From: Ulva prolifera | Taxonomy: Eukaryota > Chlorophyta > Ulvophyceae > Ulvales > Ulvaceae | NCBI GenBank assembly: GCA_023078555.1 | Contig: CM041197.1 | Location: 9,332,842-9,396,841, forward strand | Reading direction: 5' to 3' | DNA length: 64,000 nt | In this document: positions 1 to 10,682 of the stretch, piece by piece | Layout of the letters: each line of letters opens with the position of its first letter | How positions within the stretch are numbered: position 1 is the first letter of the stretch | Position numbers and translations under genes: made by a program | Notes under the pieces: model-generated | What the model saw: the letters and a program-made list of their open reading frames with translations, nothing else | Told to the model about the DNA's origin: nothing | Database searches by the model: none

Positions 1-180
1 GCTGAAGCCTCCGGTTGCACCCTCTGCGCGGGTCTGCGCCGGGCTGCAGGTCAGTGGATCGATCGTCCCGCGGTCTGCGCGCTGCAGCTTGCACAGGCGT
101 GCCCAGCTCTTCCCGCCAAACTGCAAAGCCTCCAGCAGCCCCAGGCGACCCTTGACAGCCGCAAAGACTCACTAAGTTGA
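1..180 (+). CDS. Possible 3'-terminal exon of a gene entering from the left (partial)
   Basis: Frame 1 is open from the window edge to a TGA at 178-180. Its last part reads as a Gln/Leu/Ala-rich helical segment. A TGCAG acceptor ending at 49 would start a short final exon in this frame. No domain is recognisable and nothing upstream is available, so this is only a candidate; chance openness at this GC content is a real alternative. Confidence 0.22.
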   Translation, partial: AEASGCTLCAGLRRAAGQWIDRPAVCALQLAQACPALPAKLQSLQQPQATLDSRKDSLS

Positions 181-649
181 TGTTTAAATTCGCACTTCAA
201 ACAGTTCAGAGCTGCGCCTGGGACGAAGGAGAGGGACGCAGCGCTGGTGGCACAGGATATATATCCGGAGCAGGTGAATGCGGCCACGCTCAACAGCGCA
301 GGATATCTGCTATAGCTAGTACTGCAGAATCGATACAAGGGAGGGCCTGTTGGACATCGTGGATGTGCACACGCAGAACGAGGCCCTCATGAAGGCGGAC
401 ACGTCTGGCAGCTCGACCGTGGGCTGGGGTGGCCCAAACAGCGCATGAAACGAGGCGGATAACGTGCTGCATGCATGTGGCCGGCGGCACCTGGGACGCG
501 TTGGAGTGTCGTCGGATGCTCATGCAACGACCTCGAGGCGGATCGCACTGATGTCGCGACACGTACGTCGATCGCTTTCGAGCCTGGAGGACGCGGTCCT
601 GCCGGACTGAGTTGTGAGTGTGGTTGTTGTGTTCGTGTGTGTGTGAGTG
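181..649. other. No gene recognised
   Basis: Several overlapping short frames on both strands, none with a recognisable domain or a convincing exon chain. The right part (about 610-650) is rich in GT dinucleotides and leads into the repeat tail at 650. Confidence 0.5.
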
Positions 650-718
650 TGTGTTGATGTTGATGCGGATGAGATTCGGTTTCAGTGTTTGTTTTCTCCC
701 GTTCACTCTTTTGTAAGT
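650..718 (+). mobile_element. Retroelement 3'-tail, family A (copy 1)
   Basis: This stretch carries the block GAGATTCGGTTTCAGTG, then TTTTCTCCCGTTCACTC, and ends TTTTGTAA. The same block recurs at 17423-17484 on the + strand and at 3092-3152 on the - strand. At 17423 it is flanked by a perfect target-site duplication, so the family moves by retrotransposition, either as a short SINE or as a severely 5'-truncated LINE end. No clear duplication flanks this copy, and a GT-rich run precedes it. Confidence 0.7.
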
Positions 719-1367
719 ACCAGCGCGCTGGACGCGACCGTTCAAACGCGCGTGCAGCTGTCGGCCCGTTGCGCACGCAGCACCGGCGGCAGCTCTTGGA
801 GCCCCTTCAGCTCTAGACGCGCATGTGCGTGCTGCATGCTGCGTGCCGTTGCTTCCACGAACAGCGTGCACTGGGTAACAATGATTCGCTGTCGCTGCGG
901 TGCGCAACGATTGTGATACAAGGATACAGGTGGCGCGCGCGAGGCGAGTAGCACCGCGACGCAACGATCCTGGAACGTCGCCGGCGCGCCTCGCGTGCCA
1001 CGTGGCGGAGCGTCGATTCGACGCCGCTCAAGATCCGTCGTGCGCACGATGCAGAAGAGGTCTTCAATCCCCCATGGCCAGCGATCGCCATCATGATCCG
1101 CGGTCCAGACCACGGATGGCGCCGGCCGGCGCGTGGTGGCGTGCATCGACGGGCCGTGGACAAGGTGCGCCCCTGGCCGGAGCTGCGCCTGCTGTAGCAT
1201 GCTATAAGTATGTACATGTATTACAGACATATGAATGGGCACAGGCATGCCGGCTGGCACCACACAAGATCTTTTCTAGAATTCTAGAAATCAGCTGCCA
1301 CACGCACGCTGTCAAGCCAGAGAACTTCTTGAAGGCACACACGTAGTCATACACAAGCTTACAAGCC
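719..1367. other. No gene recognised
   Basis: Open frames exist on both strands (the longest on the - strand at 742-1263) but show no known motif. They abut the family A tail and may be decayed retroelement sequence; this is inference only. Confidence 0.4.
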
Positions 1368-1420
1368 CCCTATAGCCCCCCCCTATAGCCCCCCCTATAG
1401 CCCCCAGTAGCTATAGCCCC
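1368..1420. repeat. Short C-rich minisatellite
   Basis: About four imperfect copies of a CCCCCTATAG unit, with a degenerate last copy (CCCCAGTAGCTATAG). Confidence 0.85.
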
Positions 1421-1703
1421 ATAGCCTGGCAGGATTGGGGTCTGCTATATTCATGTGTTTCATATGTACCCTGACATCATGTGGCAACGTAAGTATGCAT
1501 ACGCACACATACATGCGGGCCCTTCGCGCCCAGCAGGGTCGCCCGCGGGGCCGTTGCCTGCAGCTCCGCCGCCACCACCGGCCGCACGCGAGGCCGCGGC
1601 GCCGGCGGCGGGGGCTGCTCCAGCCGCCGTTGCCGCAACGGTCGGGCGGAGCACCCGTGTGGAGCGACCCGCGCCGGACGCCGTGCAGGCTGTGGCGCCG
1701 GAA

Positions 1704-1726
1704 GGGGGGGGGGGGGGGGGGGGGGG
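1704..1726. repeat. Poly(G) run of 23
   Basis: An uninterrupted run of G. A second run of the same length lies at 3620-3642, and shorter ones at 44312-44328, 54458-54468 and 55462-55472. Run lengths of this size are prone to sequencing error. Confidence 0.9.
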
Positions 1727-1843
1727 TGAGGTGGCCAGGGTGCTGCAGCGCCTGGGGTGCAGGCCACTGCCGCGCAAGAGGAGGGGCTGGAGGAGGTGCT
1801 CAGGGCGATGGCCTGGGAGAAGGTGGGGGACATCATGTTTGTG

Positions 1844-2306
1844 CCGCCTGATGACCCTCTGTGCATAGGGGATGTGTCGGTTGTGAACCCCTGTGCTGGT
1901 ACCTATTGCAGCGTGCCGGCTCGGGTCTGCTGCGGCGGTGCGGGATGTGCGAAAACGCAATGCATATCGTGCGTACGACCCTGATGCATGTTATGCCATT
2001 GTCGCATGAGACGCATGGTAGGATGGGGCGGCCTGCTATGGTACATTTGAATCAGCTGGAGGAGGTTGCGTCCCGGTGTGGTGTGGTGGACGATGGTGTG
2101 TTTCTGACGAATGCTTTGCGCCGGTCGGGCGTGGCGTTGTGCAAAGGGAATGCTTATGTGCTCCGTGCGGGGCTTCAATCTTTGACAGGTATTGCCGGTA
2201 GGGCTGCGGTGCGAGCTCGTGCCCGGCTTAGTGCCATGAATGAATGCGTGGATTTGCGGCCGGATGCCGAGAATTGGGTGCATGCCCGGCCTCTGTCCTT
2301 TGTAAG
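1844..2306 (+). mobile_element. LINE (non-LTR retrotransposon) 3' end, decayed copy
   Basis: Homologous along its length to 62798-63273. It encodes parts of the same C-terminal segment (SHETHGRMGRPAM, then a VASRCG and VALCKGN stretch), of the kind that follows the reverse transcriptase in algal LINE proteins. Here the frame shifts between the GDVSVVNPCAG part (1870-1980) and the SHETHGR part (from about 1990), so this copy is non-functional. It ends CTGTCCTTTGTAAG and is followed by two copies of TACATACACATGCG. The element may extend further 5' than the homology shows. No clean target-site duplication was found. Confidence 0.75.
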
Positions 2307-2307
2307 T

Positions 2308-2335
2308 ACATACACATGCGTACATACACATGCGT
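2308..2335. repeat. Two tandem copies of a 14-bp unit at a LINE tail
   Basis: TACATACACATGCG occurs twice in a row directly after the LINE end, followed by ACAC-rich sequence. The start of the unit also follows the related tail fragment at 3320. Confidence 0.9.
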
Positions 2336-3091
2336 ACACACACAGCACCTCCACTGAGCAGCTCCTTCAAAGCATTTCTTCTGTCGGAAGGTGTTCCCTT
2401 CACATGACATTTCGTCTCCTCTGCTGTGAGAAGAGTTCGCGACTGTGTCTGCGTGATCCCTTCTATTGTCAGCGGTCGCGCGGACTGGGTTCAGCAAAGC
2501 TTTTCATCTAGATTCATGTTTCAGTGGCGCAGCTACACCCTTGGATGGTGCCCTAGCGGATTCGAGATGGTCAAGGCTACAGCGGTTCCGCGCCCTGCTG
2601 CACTGCTGCGTACCAGTGTCGGGTCGTCAGGCCCGATCATATGTTACAATCCCGAATATTCGGGTCTAATTTCTGGGTGGCAGCCCTGGAAATGCTGCCA
2701 AGCGACCCAACACAGCTGCGTACACTCAATTCTGTCGGCACCCTGCTGCTGGATACAGATCGACAGTGCGGCAGTAAAGCACAGCAAATCTGATTTTGCC
2801 GAGCCGCATCCTATTGGACATTGACAACTCCGAGTTAACGGGACCACATATGCCAAAGGGGTAAGCCACCTGGAAACTGGCAGTGATGATTCCATGTGAG
2901 TGCGCTTCGGCACTCTGCTCTCTACGCGATGACGCCGCTGGAGGAGGTGCTTTCCTGCTGGCTGAGAGCAAGCGCTGTCTCCTGCACCGGCGTTGATTTT
3001 CATGAGACGATGGGCTGCGTGGTCGATGACTGGCTGCTACCTTGGGAACCTGTATGCCTGCGTTTTCTCAAATGTGTGAAGGCGCTTGTGT
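2336..3091. other. No gene recognised
   Basis: Lower-GC sequence than its flanks with overlapping short frames on both strands; nothing recognisable. Confidence 0.5.
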
Positions 3092-3152
3092 TTACAAAAG
3101 AGTGAACGGAAGAAGACACACACCGAAACCGAATCTCATACGAATCAACAGC
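3092..3152 (-). mobile_element. Retroelement 3'-tail, family A (copy 2, inverted)
   Basis: Read on the - strand this gives TTGATTCGTATGAGATTCGG, then CCGTTCACTCTTTTGTAA, matching copies at 650 and 17423. An (AC)n run lies at its 5' side, as the GT-rich run does for copy 1, so a dinucleotide-rich segment may belong to the longer element. Several mismatches make it older or a sub-family. Confidence 0.65.
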
Positions 3153-3289
3153 AACACACACACACACACGGCCACCAGACGCCAGACGCTTCTGTAGTGT
3201 CTCATGTGCAGTGCATTTGCCCCTTATGGGCGTGCACAGAAATGGTGACCGAATAGTCTCCTATAGACTTGCCTCCTGCGGCGGTATCT

Positions 3290-3320
3290 GCGGTCATGCG
3301 CGGCCTCTGTCCTTTGTAAC
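3290..3320 (+). mobile_element. Very short LINE tail fragment
   Basis: CGGCCTCTGTCCTTTGTAAC matches the last bases of the LINE copies at 1844 and 62798. It is followed by TACATACACATG, as in the first copy. It looks like an extreme 5' truncation of the same family. Confidence 0.6.
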
Positions 3321-4297
3321 TACATACACATGGACGTCCCAGCCGCCAGTAGCTACTTGCAATTGGAATCGTGCATGGTTGAGCGTGAAAGCCAGAACAA
3401 TATCTGCCATTGCGGCACCCTTCACATCATGATATACATGCACAGTATTAGTGGCTGTAGGACGTTTGAACTGCAGCGCTGAACATCGTACCTGGTGCCT
3501 GGTGCCCGGCGGCGTCGAGCTCGTCCTCTGCCAGCTCAGCGTAAACTATAGCCATGGTGATTGCCTCACAGCAGTCTGCGCAGCAGGCGCCTTGAAGCTG
3601 CTGTAACGCCCTCGAAGGCGGGGGGGGGGGGGGGGGGGGGGGTCGTGGAGACGCATTGCTGCGGGGACATTGCTGTGGTCATGGTACACCTGTAGATGGC
3701 CGGCTGTCATGAATGCTGTGGACATGCATGCTGTGGTCACGCATGCTGTGGTCATGCATGCGCCGGGAGCCTCGGTGCGGCCGCCGCCGCTGCGGGTGCG
3801 GCAGCAGAGCGGGCGGCGAACAGGATGCGTGACCGCATCCGGGACGTGCCTGATCATGCAGCCTCCAATGTGTTCTTGTCTGCCGTGGAATCGTGTGGAT
3901 ACATGGGAATGGCTGCTGTGCGGTCGATTGCCCAGCCGGGGGATGCGGGGGCCGCCGCGAGGGCTGCGGGCATGTGCCAAAGGGCGCGTTGGTGCAGGGG
4001 GTAACCCGCCTGCTGCCTGCGTCGTTGCGGCCATGTCATGCTGATTTTTCGGACCTCGGGGCTTGCATCTCGTGTGTGCAAGGGCTGTGCTATGAAGCGG
4101 TGCATGAGGCCGCAGTCCTGCCGCACTCATGGATGGGTGTGTGGCGCCGCTGCGGTGTGGACGTGTGTGCGTGGAGGCTTTCGCGAGAGTGGTCATGGTG
4201 CTGTGTTTGTGTGGACCCGGACACTCTGCTGTTATCAACATGTGGCAGCAGATGCTGCCATGCATCCGCGCACGTGCAAGGCACGGCGCAATGCCAC
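3321..4297. other. Open but unrecognised sequence with poly(G) run
   Basis: A run of 23 G lies at 3620-3642, followed by near-perfect CATGCTGTGGTCA-type short repeats (3700-3760). From 3770 to about 4290 several frames stay open on the + strand and lead into a family B retroelement tail. This arrangement fits a decayed retroelement body, but I recognise no domain. Confidence 0.35.
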
Positions 4298-4333
4298 GTG
4301 TAACAAGGACGAAGCCAGAGAGGCAGGCAGCAC
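4298..4333 (-). mobile_element. Retroelement 3'-tail, family B (inverted)
   Basis: On the - strand this reads GTGCTGCCTGCCTCTCTGGC followed by TTCGTCCTTGTTACAC. It matches tails at 4510, 4863, 54332 and 57005. Confidence 0.6.
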
Positions 4334-4509
4334 AGCAGGGCACAAACACACCCACGCAGCCACCAGAACTGCGAGGCACGTAACACAGACCAGCACACCT
4401 GCACCATGGCACACGCCAGCACCCCCCCCCCAACAGCCATACACCAACAGGCGCGGGTGCGTTGCACCTGGTTGCTGGGTGTGTTCTTACCTTGCTTGCT
4501 GCTTTCGCA

Positions 4510-4546
4510 GTGCTGCCCGCCTCGCCCCTTTTATCCTTGTCACACA
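4510..4546 (+). mobile_element. Retroelement 3'-tail, family B
   Basis: GTGCTGCCCGCCTCGCCCC followed by TTTTATCCTTGTCACAC. It lies in opposite orientation to the copy at 4298, so the two form an imperfect inverted pair. Confidence 0.55.
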
Positions 4547-4862
4547 CCACACAGGCGCCGGCACCTACACAAACCCACGCGGGGGGTTGTGCTGGGGGAG
4601 GCGGGGGCCTCCCCGGGCTGGGGGTTTGTTGCGGTCTAGCTGTTTGTTTGCTGGGCGGCCTTGGCTGCTTGTGCTTCCGGGGCTCGTGCGCCTTGCTGTT
4701 GGGCGGGGTTCGGGTGGGGATGGGCATGTTGGCATGGGCGTGTGTGTGGTTGTGTGGCCGTGTCGCTGTGTCCGGCGCGGGTGCTGCCGTTGCGTGGGTG
4801 TTTTGGTGTGCGCTTCGTGTGGCTTGCTGCGTGGTGTGCGTTTCCCCTGCTTCTTGCTTGCG

Positions 4863-4898
4863 GTGCTACCTGCCTCGCTTGCTTTGTCCTTGTAACAC
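4863..4898 (+). mobile_element. Retroelement 3'-tail, family B (best-kept copy)
   Basis: GTGCTACCTGCCTCGCTTGC followed by TTTGTCCTTGTAACAC. Upstream sequence (4550-4860) is G/T-rich and open in several frames and may be the body of the same insertion. Confidence 0.65.
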
Positions 4899-4949
4899 AA
4901 ACCCACGCACATCCCCGCCCCGGCACCATCGCCCCTGAGACACATGCAG

Positions 4950-5965
4950 CCCAACTTGTAGCACCGATGTCATATGAGCGCTGAACTGGAAGATAGGGTG
5001 ATCAAGACTCGGCGCAACATTGTGATGGTATGGAAGGAACGAGATTCATCAAAAGACGTTATGAGCTATATATGTGACTGGGGCATTGGTGTCGTGAACG
5101 GCGATTGGCGGCGAGTTTTTTAGGAGCTATAAAGAGACAATCGACGACCGGCTGTGGCCTCAATGCGAAATCAGGGAAGACTGTGGCGTTAGAAAGGTGA
5201 ACCAGTGTCGGGCCCTACGAGTGAAATGACCGCTACACCGCTGGACTGCAACAACCAGCATCCACAGGCAACGGGAACACCTCAGGCCGCAAATGGGCAT
5301 AGCTGCGACCATTGCTTCACGTGATTCAGTTTACAAATCTTTTGTATGACCGGAAGCCCTCGGTATGAACGGGGGGCGACAGCACAGCCCAAAGCGCAGA
5401 GAACTGACTAGTCTCGTACTTTGGTACTAAGGCTGGGCAAGCATCACTTTTGAACAGTGCTGCCCAGAAGACACGAACCTCTGGAGTTGAAAGCTTCAAG
5501 TACGCAACTATACGCAAAGCGACTCTCTGCTCCTGTGCAGATGTGAGGTACATAGCAGTGCGACAGCACATACAGGCAAACTCTAAATGGAGACCCACCG
5601 ATCCCAGGATGGAAGATGCCGTGAGCTGTATGTAGCGATTAGCAGCGCTTGCTCATGCGCCGGCATATCAGTCGATGCGTTGGTCGAGGAACAGGAGCTT
5701 GGTGATGCCGCATGGCTTCAAGTGTCCATTGTTCGGGACGCGACTTCTCAGCTGACTCGTCATCCAAACTGCTTCGGGCCTCAAATGCCCCATTATGGGG
5801 AGGTAGGCAACGTGCGTTATGATTTTAGCCGTTCACAGATATTGAGAAGCCGTCACGGCCGACCTCAGGTGATAACTTCAGGAAACAAGCGCCCTGTTGC
5901 GATCACAGCGCAGGAGCGTGCTAGCACACGCAGTTACCACACTTGGGAGCTAGATCGTTTGGAGT
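4950..5965. other. No gene recognised upstream of UTP11
   Basis: Average-GC sequence. A + strand frame at 5587-6006 overlaps the UTP11 start but in a different frame and has no recognisable content. The UTP11 promoter should lie here; no TATA-like element stands out near the start codon. Confidence 0.45.
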
Positions 5966-8900
5966 ATGGCGTCCCTGAAGAATTCCGTCAAGCGACGGGA
6001 GCATAAAGAGCGTTCGCAAACGTACGTTTCTGCTGGGGCGACACCACCAGGAACTAGTGGGACGCAATGCCCATTATGTCACATGAGCCACGTCCATAAC
6101 ATTCAAGAGCGGACCTGCCTCATCTTCTGCGCATGGAGCTGCCAACAGTCGCAGTATACATCTCTGGCGCACACCACAATGCAGCCGGAGCGATTTGCAG
6201 ATCCAATCGTAAAAAGTATGGCCTTCTTGAAAAGAAGAAAGACTATAAAAAGCGGGCTGAGGACTTTCACAGGAAACAACGCGCGATCAAGGTGTGCGGA
6301 CTGTCACTGCCCAATGTTTCAGCTGGTGCACGCCAGAGTGTGGCGTTGCCGTGCTCTTGCCACCGTCCCCAGAGGCGAGGTCCTATCCGGAGCAGAGGAT
6401 CCTCAAAGAAACGGTCTGGATGTGTAGCAACTGCAAGACAAAGCTGCAGAACGGAACCCCGATGAGTTCTACTTTGCAATGGAAAACTCAGCCACAAAAG
6501 ATGGTGTACACGTTGCCAGGTATGTCAGCCTGCTGTTGGCCGTGCCTGTGGAATAAGAGCACTGGTTCTGAGTGTGGAACAGCTGCTCACGCTGATGCTA
6601 AACCTGAGACATGCAAACACTAGCACACCTCATTCGGAATGCCTTCCTCATTGCTGCACAGTCCGTGGTGGGCCAGTCAGCGCTAGTGTGATCGTTCAAC
6701 AGAGTTCATGTCGCGCTCTCGTCTTTGATGAACTGGTCAGCATGCAGGTCGAGCCAGGTGAACAAGTACTCCAAGCAGGAGCTCGCAATGATGAGGACCC
6801 AGGACTCAGCCTATCTCCGTGGCAAGGCCCAGGCTCAGTCGCGGGTGCCCCTCGTCCGCTAGCCATGCCCTGTCCCCACGGCCATCCAGTCACGCCGCAA
6901 CCTGCACTGCAAGCAGCGCAACCATCATGATGCATTTCTGTTCAAAGCAACCCGACCATCACGCTATCTGCCTCACGCGTCACGGTGGTATTCCCCGCAG
7001 TCCTGTGTGCATGGCGCAACCGCCGGGCTCTCGCGCCTTGGGCGTGGTCTTGATAGACAGGCAGATATGCTAGCGGTGTGGTTCTGGGCTACGTCTGTGC
7101 CGGAAACCTCGCCGGAGCCTCGCGTTGTGCCGACAAGTGGCCTCGGCGTTGGTGTACCCTGACCCACCTGCCGATGTGGCAGGGGCGCACGCCCTGCTGT
7201 CACCCGCCCATACCGGAGCGGCGCGATACCATCAGGCAGGCCGCATCAGGCAGGCCGCATCAGGCAGGCCGTGTGCCAGATCTGTTAGTGCCCTTCGAAG
7301 GCGTGCACACCACCAGCCAAGCTGCACGGCCACGGCCACGGGCCATTGCACAAAACCCCATGCTCAAACCCCAAGGGCGCAAAGTCACACAACCACCGCA
7401 TTGACATCATCTGGGCGTGAAGCTCCCGAAACCCGTCCAGCACACTTGTGGCCACACGCTGACGGCCCGAGCCCACCACCACACTCACTCACTCCCGCAT
7501 TTCGCAGCTCCGACGTCGCAATGGGCACGGCTCTGCGACCATGCATGAATGCATACTTGGTGTGCAGAAGGAGGAGCGGCTGCAGAGCGAGCTGCACTGC
7601 CTCGGCACGACGGGCCCGCAGCAGCACACCGTCTTTGTCGACGGCGCCGCGGAGGCCGCCGCGTGGGAGCCTGCCGCGTACTTCGACACCGACGCCTCGC
7701 TGCTCAAGCGCACGTTCAACCGGCCACGCCGCGGCCAGGTCGGCCACCTCGAGGCCGCCGCCGGCGACCCCGCGCACGCCTCCAAGGTCTCCATGTGCGC
7801 CGCCGCCCACCCATCAGCGTGCATGGCTTGCATGCATGAACGGAAAGTAGGGTCTGTCAGCGGGGTGGGCAGCGATGGAATTGTGTGTGATGGGTGGTCA
7901 TTTATGCGCGCGTCTGTGGTCGCATGAGGGGTAACACGCTGTGCGACGGGGTGGCCACAACTGCACTCGTCTGAGTGTGCTGCATGCATTGTGCTCGAGA
8001 AGAACCGCGCGGCTCTGGCCGGGATGGCCTCTGCTGGCTCGGGCGCATGGCACGCTCGGCGCATCCAATGATCCCCAGCTGAACGCCGGATTGCAAGCGG
8101 CGTCCGCAGCCCGTCACCACCGGAGCCCCTCGTCACTGCAGCGCCAGCCAGGCTGCGCCCGCCGCCGCCACGGCGGTGTCGTGGCGCTCAAGCCGCACTC
8201 GGCGGCACTGACGCAGGAGCCGTGGTGCAGGAAGGTGCATGCCCGGTACAAGGAGCTGCTGCAGGTGAAGGAGCTCAAGGCGTCGCTGCTCACTGCGGCC
8301 CACGGCGTCGACCAGCAGCGCGCCCTCGCCGTGCGGATCCCCCCCCCCTTCCCTCAGCCTCTCCTGGCCAGCCTCCCAGTCTGGCAGTGTGTTCAGACCC
8401 CAGGGCGTTGCGGCCATGTGTGTTGGGCCCCCGCGCCGCGTGCGCCTCTGAACCGCTGCCCTCGTACAGCTGCACTCTGCGCCGCCGAGGTTTGTGGTGC
8501 GGGCATGGGCGGAGCTACGGGCCGCCCCATCGCCGGTGGGCAGAGCACCAGGTGGCCGCTGCGCGCACACGTCCGCCGCCTGCGTTTCCTCGGTTTCGTG
8601 GTCAAACGGACTGCCTGTGCTGCTCTCGTGGTCACACCATGTCCCTGCACCCCCCCTGCCCTCGGTTTGCAGGCATGAATACGCGATCATCATGCATGCA
8701 ACGTGTTGGAGCTCGGCAGGTTGTTCTGCCTGCCTAATGTTCAGGGTCTGTGGTGCATGTTGCGCACACCTGGGACGTGTGGCTCACGGCGGGCGCGCCT
8801 GGCCACGATTGGCCACAGCCGCTGTGCCCCTGGCCACAGCCGCTGTGCCCCCCGCCACAGCCGCTGTGCCCCCCGCCACAGCCGCTGTGCCCCCCGCCAC

Positions 8901-9332
8901 AGCCGCTGTGCCCCCCGCCACAGCCGCTGTGCCCCTGGCCACAGCCGCTGTGCCCCTGCCGCACCCCGGCGCAGCTTCAGAGTCTGTATAACCCTGCTGC
9001 TCCTCCGCTGGGCTGTGGAGATTGATCCGGCACAGACAAAGCAATCGCGCAAGCCCGGGCAGCGTGGGGATGAACTGTTGCGACTGCATGCTCGAGTCGC
9101 GGGGCGAGCTGCACTGAGGCATTCAGGGTCTCGAGTCGTGGGGAGCTGGGGGCTGCTGCACTGAGGCATCCTCCATTCAGATCTGCACCGCCCTGCCATT
9201 GTCGCCGCTGCCGCTCCATGTGGCCACAAGGTGACGTCTGTGCAGGGCAAGGGTGCTAAGAGGAAGGTGCAGCCGAAGGAGTCGGGCCTGCCAGAGCCGG
9301 TGTTCCGGTGGCGCACGGTGCGAAAGAAGTGA
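5966..9332 (+). CDS. UTP11: UTP11, U3 snoRNP / SSU-processome protein (7 exons, 276 aa)
   Basis: Exons 5966-6021, 6201-6291, 6428-6519, 6748-6844, 7568-7786, 8142-8330 and 9246-9332 join in phase to 277 codons. The product starts MASLKNSVKRREHKERSQT and continues KKYGLLEKKKDYKKRAEDFH, then AERNPDEFYFAMENSATKDG, LAMMRTQDSAYLRGKAQ, ERLQSELH, a FDTDASLLKRTFNRPR block and a basic C-terminus ending VFRWRTVRKK. These are the UTP11 landmarks in order, and the length is close to human UTP11 (253 aa). The family works in the nucleolus in the SSU processome, needed for 18S rRNA maturation from pre-rRNA. The start is the first ATG of the family N-terminus. The acceptor of exon 6 is the least certain: 8148, 8193 and 8217 also keep the frame. 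Intron 6 holds a 21-bp minisatellite. Confidence 0.93.
8813..8957. repeat. 21-bp minisatellite in UTP11 intron 6
   Basis: About seven tandem copies of CCACAGCCGCTGTGCCCC plus CCG or TGG. First and last units carry the TGG variant, the middle units CCG. Each unit holds the short palindrome CAGCCGCTG. Confidence 0.93.
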
Positions 9333-9673
9333 CCCGACTGCCCATGCATAGGCGGTGCCGCCGGCGCCTCGGGCGACCGAGCCACACGCGGCAGCCCTGC
9401 CGGGCGCGCGGCTGTGACCCGCACCTCAGTCCGCTGCCACCCCTCCTCAGGCATGCGTTGCACCTCCGTCGAAGACACACGTGATCTTGAGGAGTTCGGC
9501 CCCGGCGCTAGGGCCATGGTAGCTCGGATGCTGTTGCGCAGAATCCCCCCCGCCCTCTGTTCATCTGTGCACGCCAGATGCCGCAGCGCCTTCTGCAGTA
9601 CCGCTCGAGGCTCCTCTGCACTGCCGCTCCTTGGAGGCTGTTGTGATTCTTGCACCGGCAGCCACTGGATGCT
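9333..9673. other. UTP11 3' flank
   Basis: Probable 3' untranslated and intergenic sequence between the convergent UTP11 and the candidate gene at 9674. No independent gene seen. Confidence 0.5.
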
Positions 9674-10165
9674 TCACGGGGTGGGCTGTGGCGGGGGCGG
9701 TGAGGGAGCGGGGGCACCACAGCACCACCTGCGCTCTGCTGTCACCCGACCTATGGCCCTCATGGGCTCCCGGCGATGATGCTGGTGGATGGCATGGCTC
9801 CGCGTGTTAGAAGGGTCCGGTGGCTGAGCATCCAGCGCCATGATGCGGGAGAGCGGTCCGTGTTGAGCAAGTGGCTGGGGTGCTGAATCGCTGTTGATCT
9901 CATGGTGCATGCGTGAGAGGTGCACATAGCCGGTTTGATCCTGGCGCACGGGGACCACTGGCTGCTGGGTGTGGCTCCAGCTGTCAGTGTCAGTCGCTGT
10001 GCATCCAGTGTGAAGGCGCCCGGCATCACGTGCCCAGCTACGCTTGTAAATGGTTTGCAGCACAATGAGGGATGCACTCGTCACGATTGCATACGACTCA
10101 GCAGATCTGACACGTTGCAGCAAGTGGCTGAGTGCGCGACAACACAATAACGTGACGGCAGCCAT
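9674..10165 (-). CDS. Hypothetical small protein, possibly membrane-anchored (163 aa)
   Basis: A single open frame starts at ATG 10165 in a good context (GCACCATGG). The N-terminus reads MAAVTLLCCRALSHLLQRVR and has two short hydrophobic stretches, including YAIVTSASLIVLQTIY at about residues 25-40, then a polar His/Gln-rich part and a proline-rich end (SPPPPQPTP). No family is recognised. It converges with UTP11, ending 341 bp away. Because chance frames of this length occur at this base composition, it could be spurious or a fragment of a spliced gene. Confidence 0.35.
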   Translation of the reverse strand: MAAVTLLCCRALSHLLQRVRSAESYAIVTSASLIVLQTIYKRSWARDAGRLHTGCTATDTDSWSHTQQPVVPVRQDQTGYVHLSRMHHEINSDSAPQPLAQHGPLSRIMALDAQPPDPSNTRSHAIHQHHRREPMRAIGRVTAERRWCCGAPAPSPPPPQPTP

Positions 10166-10439
10166 GGTGCACGCAGTGATGTAGATTCTGGGAGCAATAG
10201 GCTGTATGCATTCCTTACATGCCAGAGGATGCTCCGGGCGGGCTGCTCTGTCCGGGCCAGGTCGTACGCCTTCAGGACACATGCATCACGAGCCATTGAC
10301 GACAGAGACAAGCTCCAGTCTGCCGCAAAGACACGTACAGAAGTCTGATTGTGCCACAGCGTTCTATGCACTCGCGTTGAACATGGCTAACCGCTATAGC
10401 GCGCTACGCTGAACCTGTGAACGCACGTCCGGGGACTCG

Positions 10440-10682
10440 TGAAGGGAGGTGGGCACTTCGGCCTCATGCACGTCCAGGGGGAACGCGAGCACCTCAGAAC
10501 GCTCTGGAAAGCGCTGGAAACGTCTATAAACTAATTGGAGTCTCCTAAATGCTACTGTACCCTTGTTATGTGGGGCTGGCCAAAATCGACCATTTCCGTC
10601 AAGATCGCATGCATGGCTGGGCAAAGAGCCCTTTTCTGCCCAGCGGGTGCCTGCAGGCGCCCAGCGCGGGCCCATCGCCCTC
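10440..10682 (-). repeat. Dispersed repeat R, left copy (inverted)
   Basis: Read on the - strand it contains GCGCTGGGCGCC, then CTCCAATTAGTTTATAGACG, CAGAGCGTTCTGAGG, TGCTCGCGTTCCC and GGACGTGCATGAGGCC. The same blocks, in the same order, lie on the + strand at 11868-12108. The class is unknown. Confidence 0.8.

Noticed and set aside
1844-2306. Host gene encoding the SHETHGRMGRPAM protein
   Set aside because: A second copy with target-site duplications exists at 62798, and the sequence matches the end of a LINE protein, so it is a mobile element.
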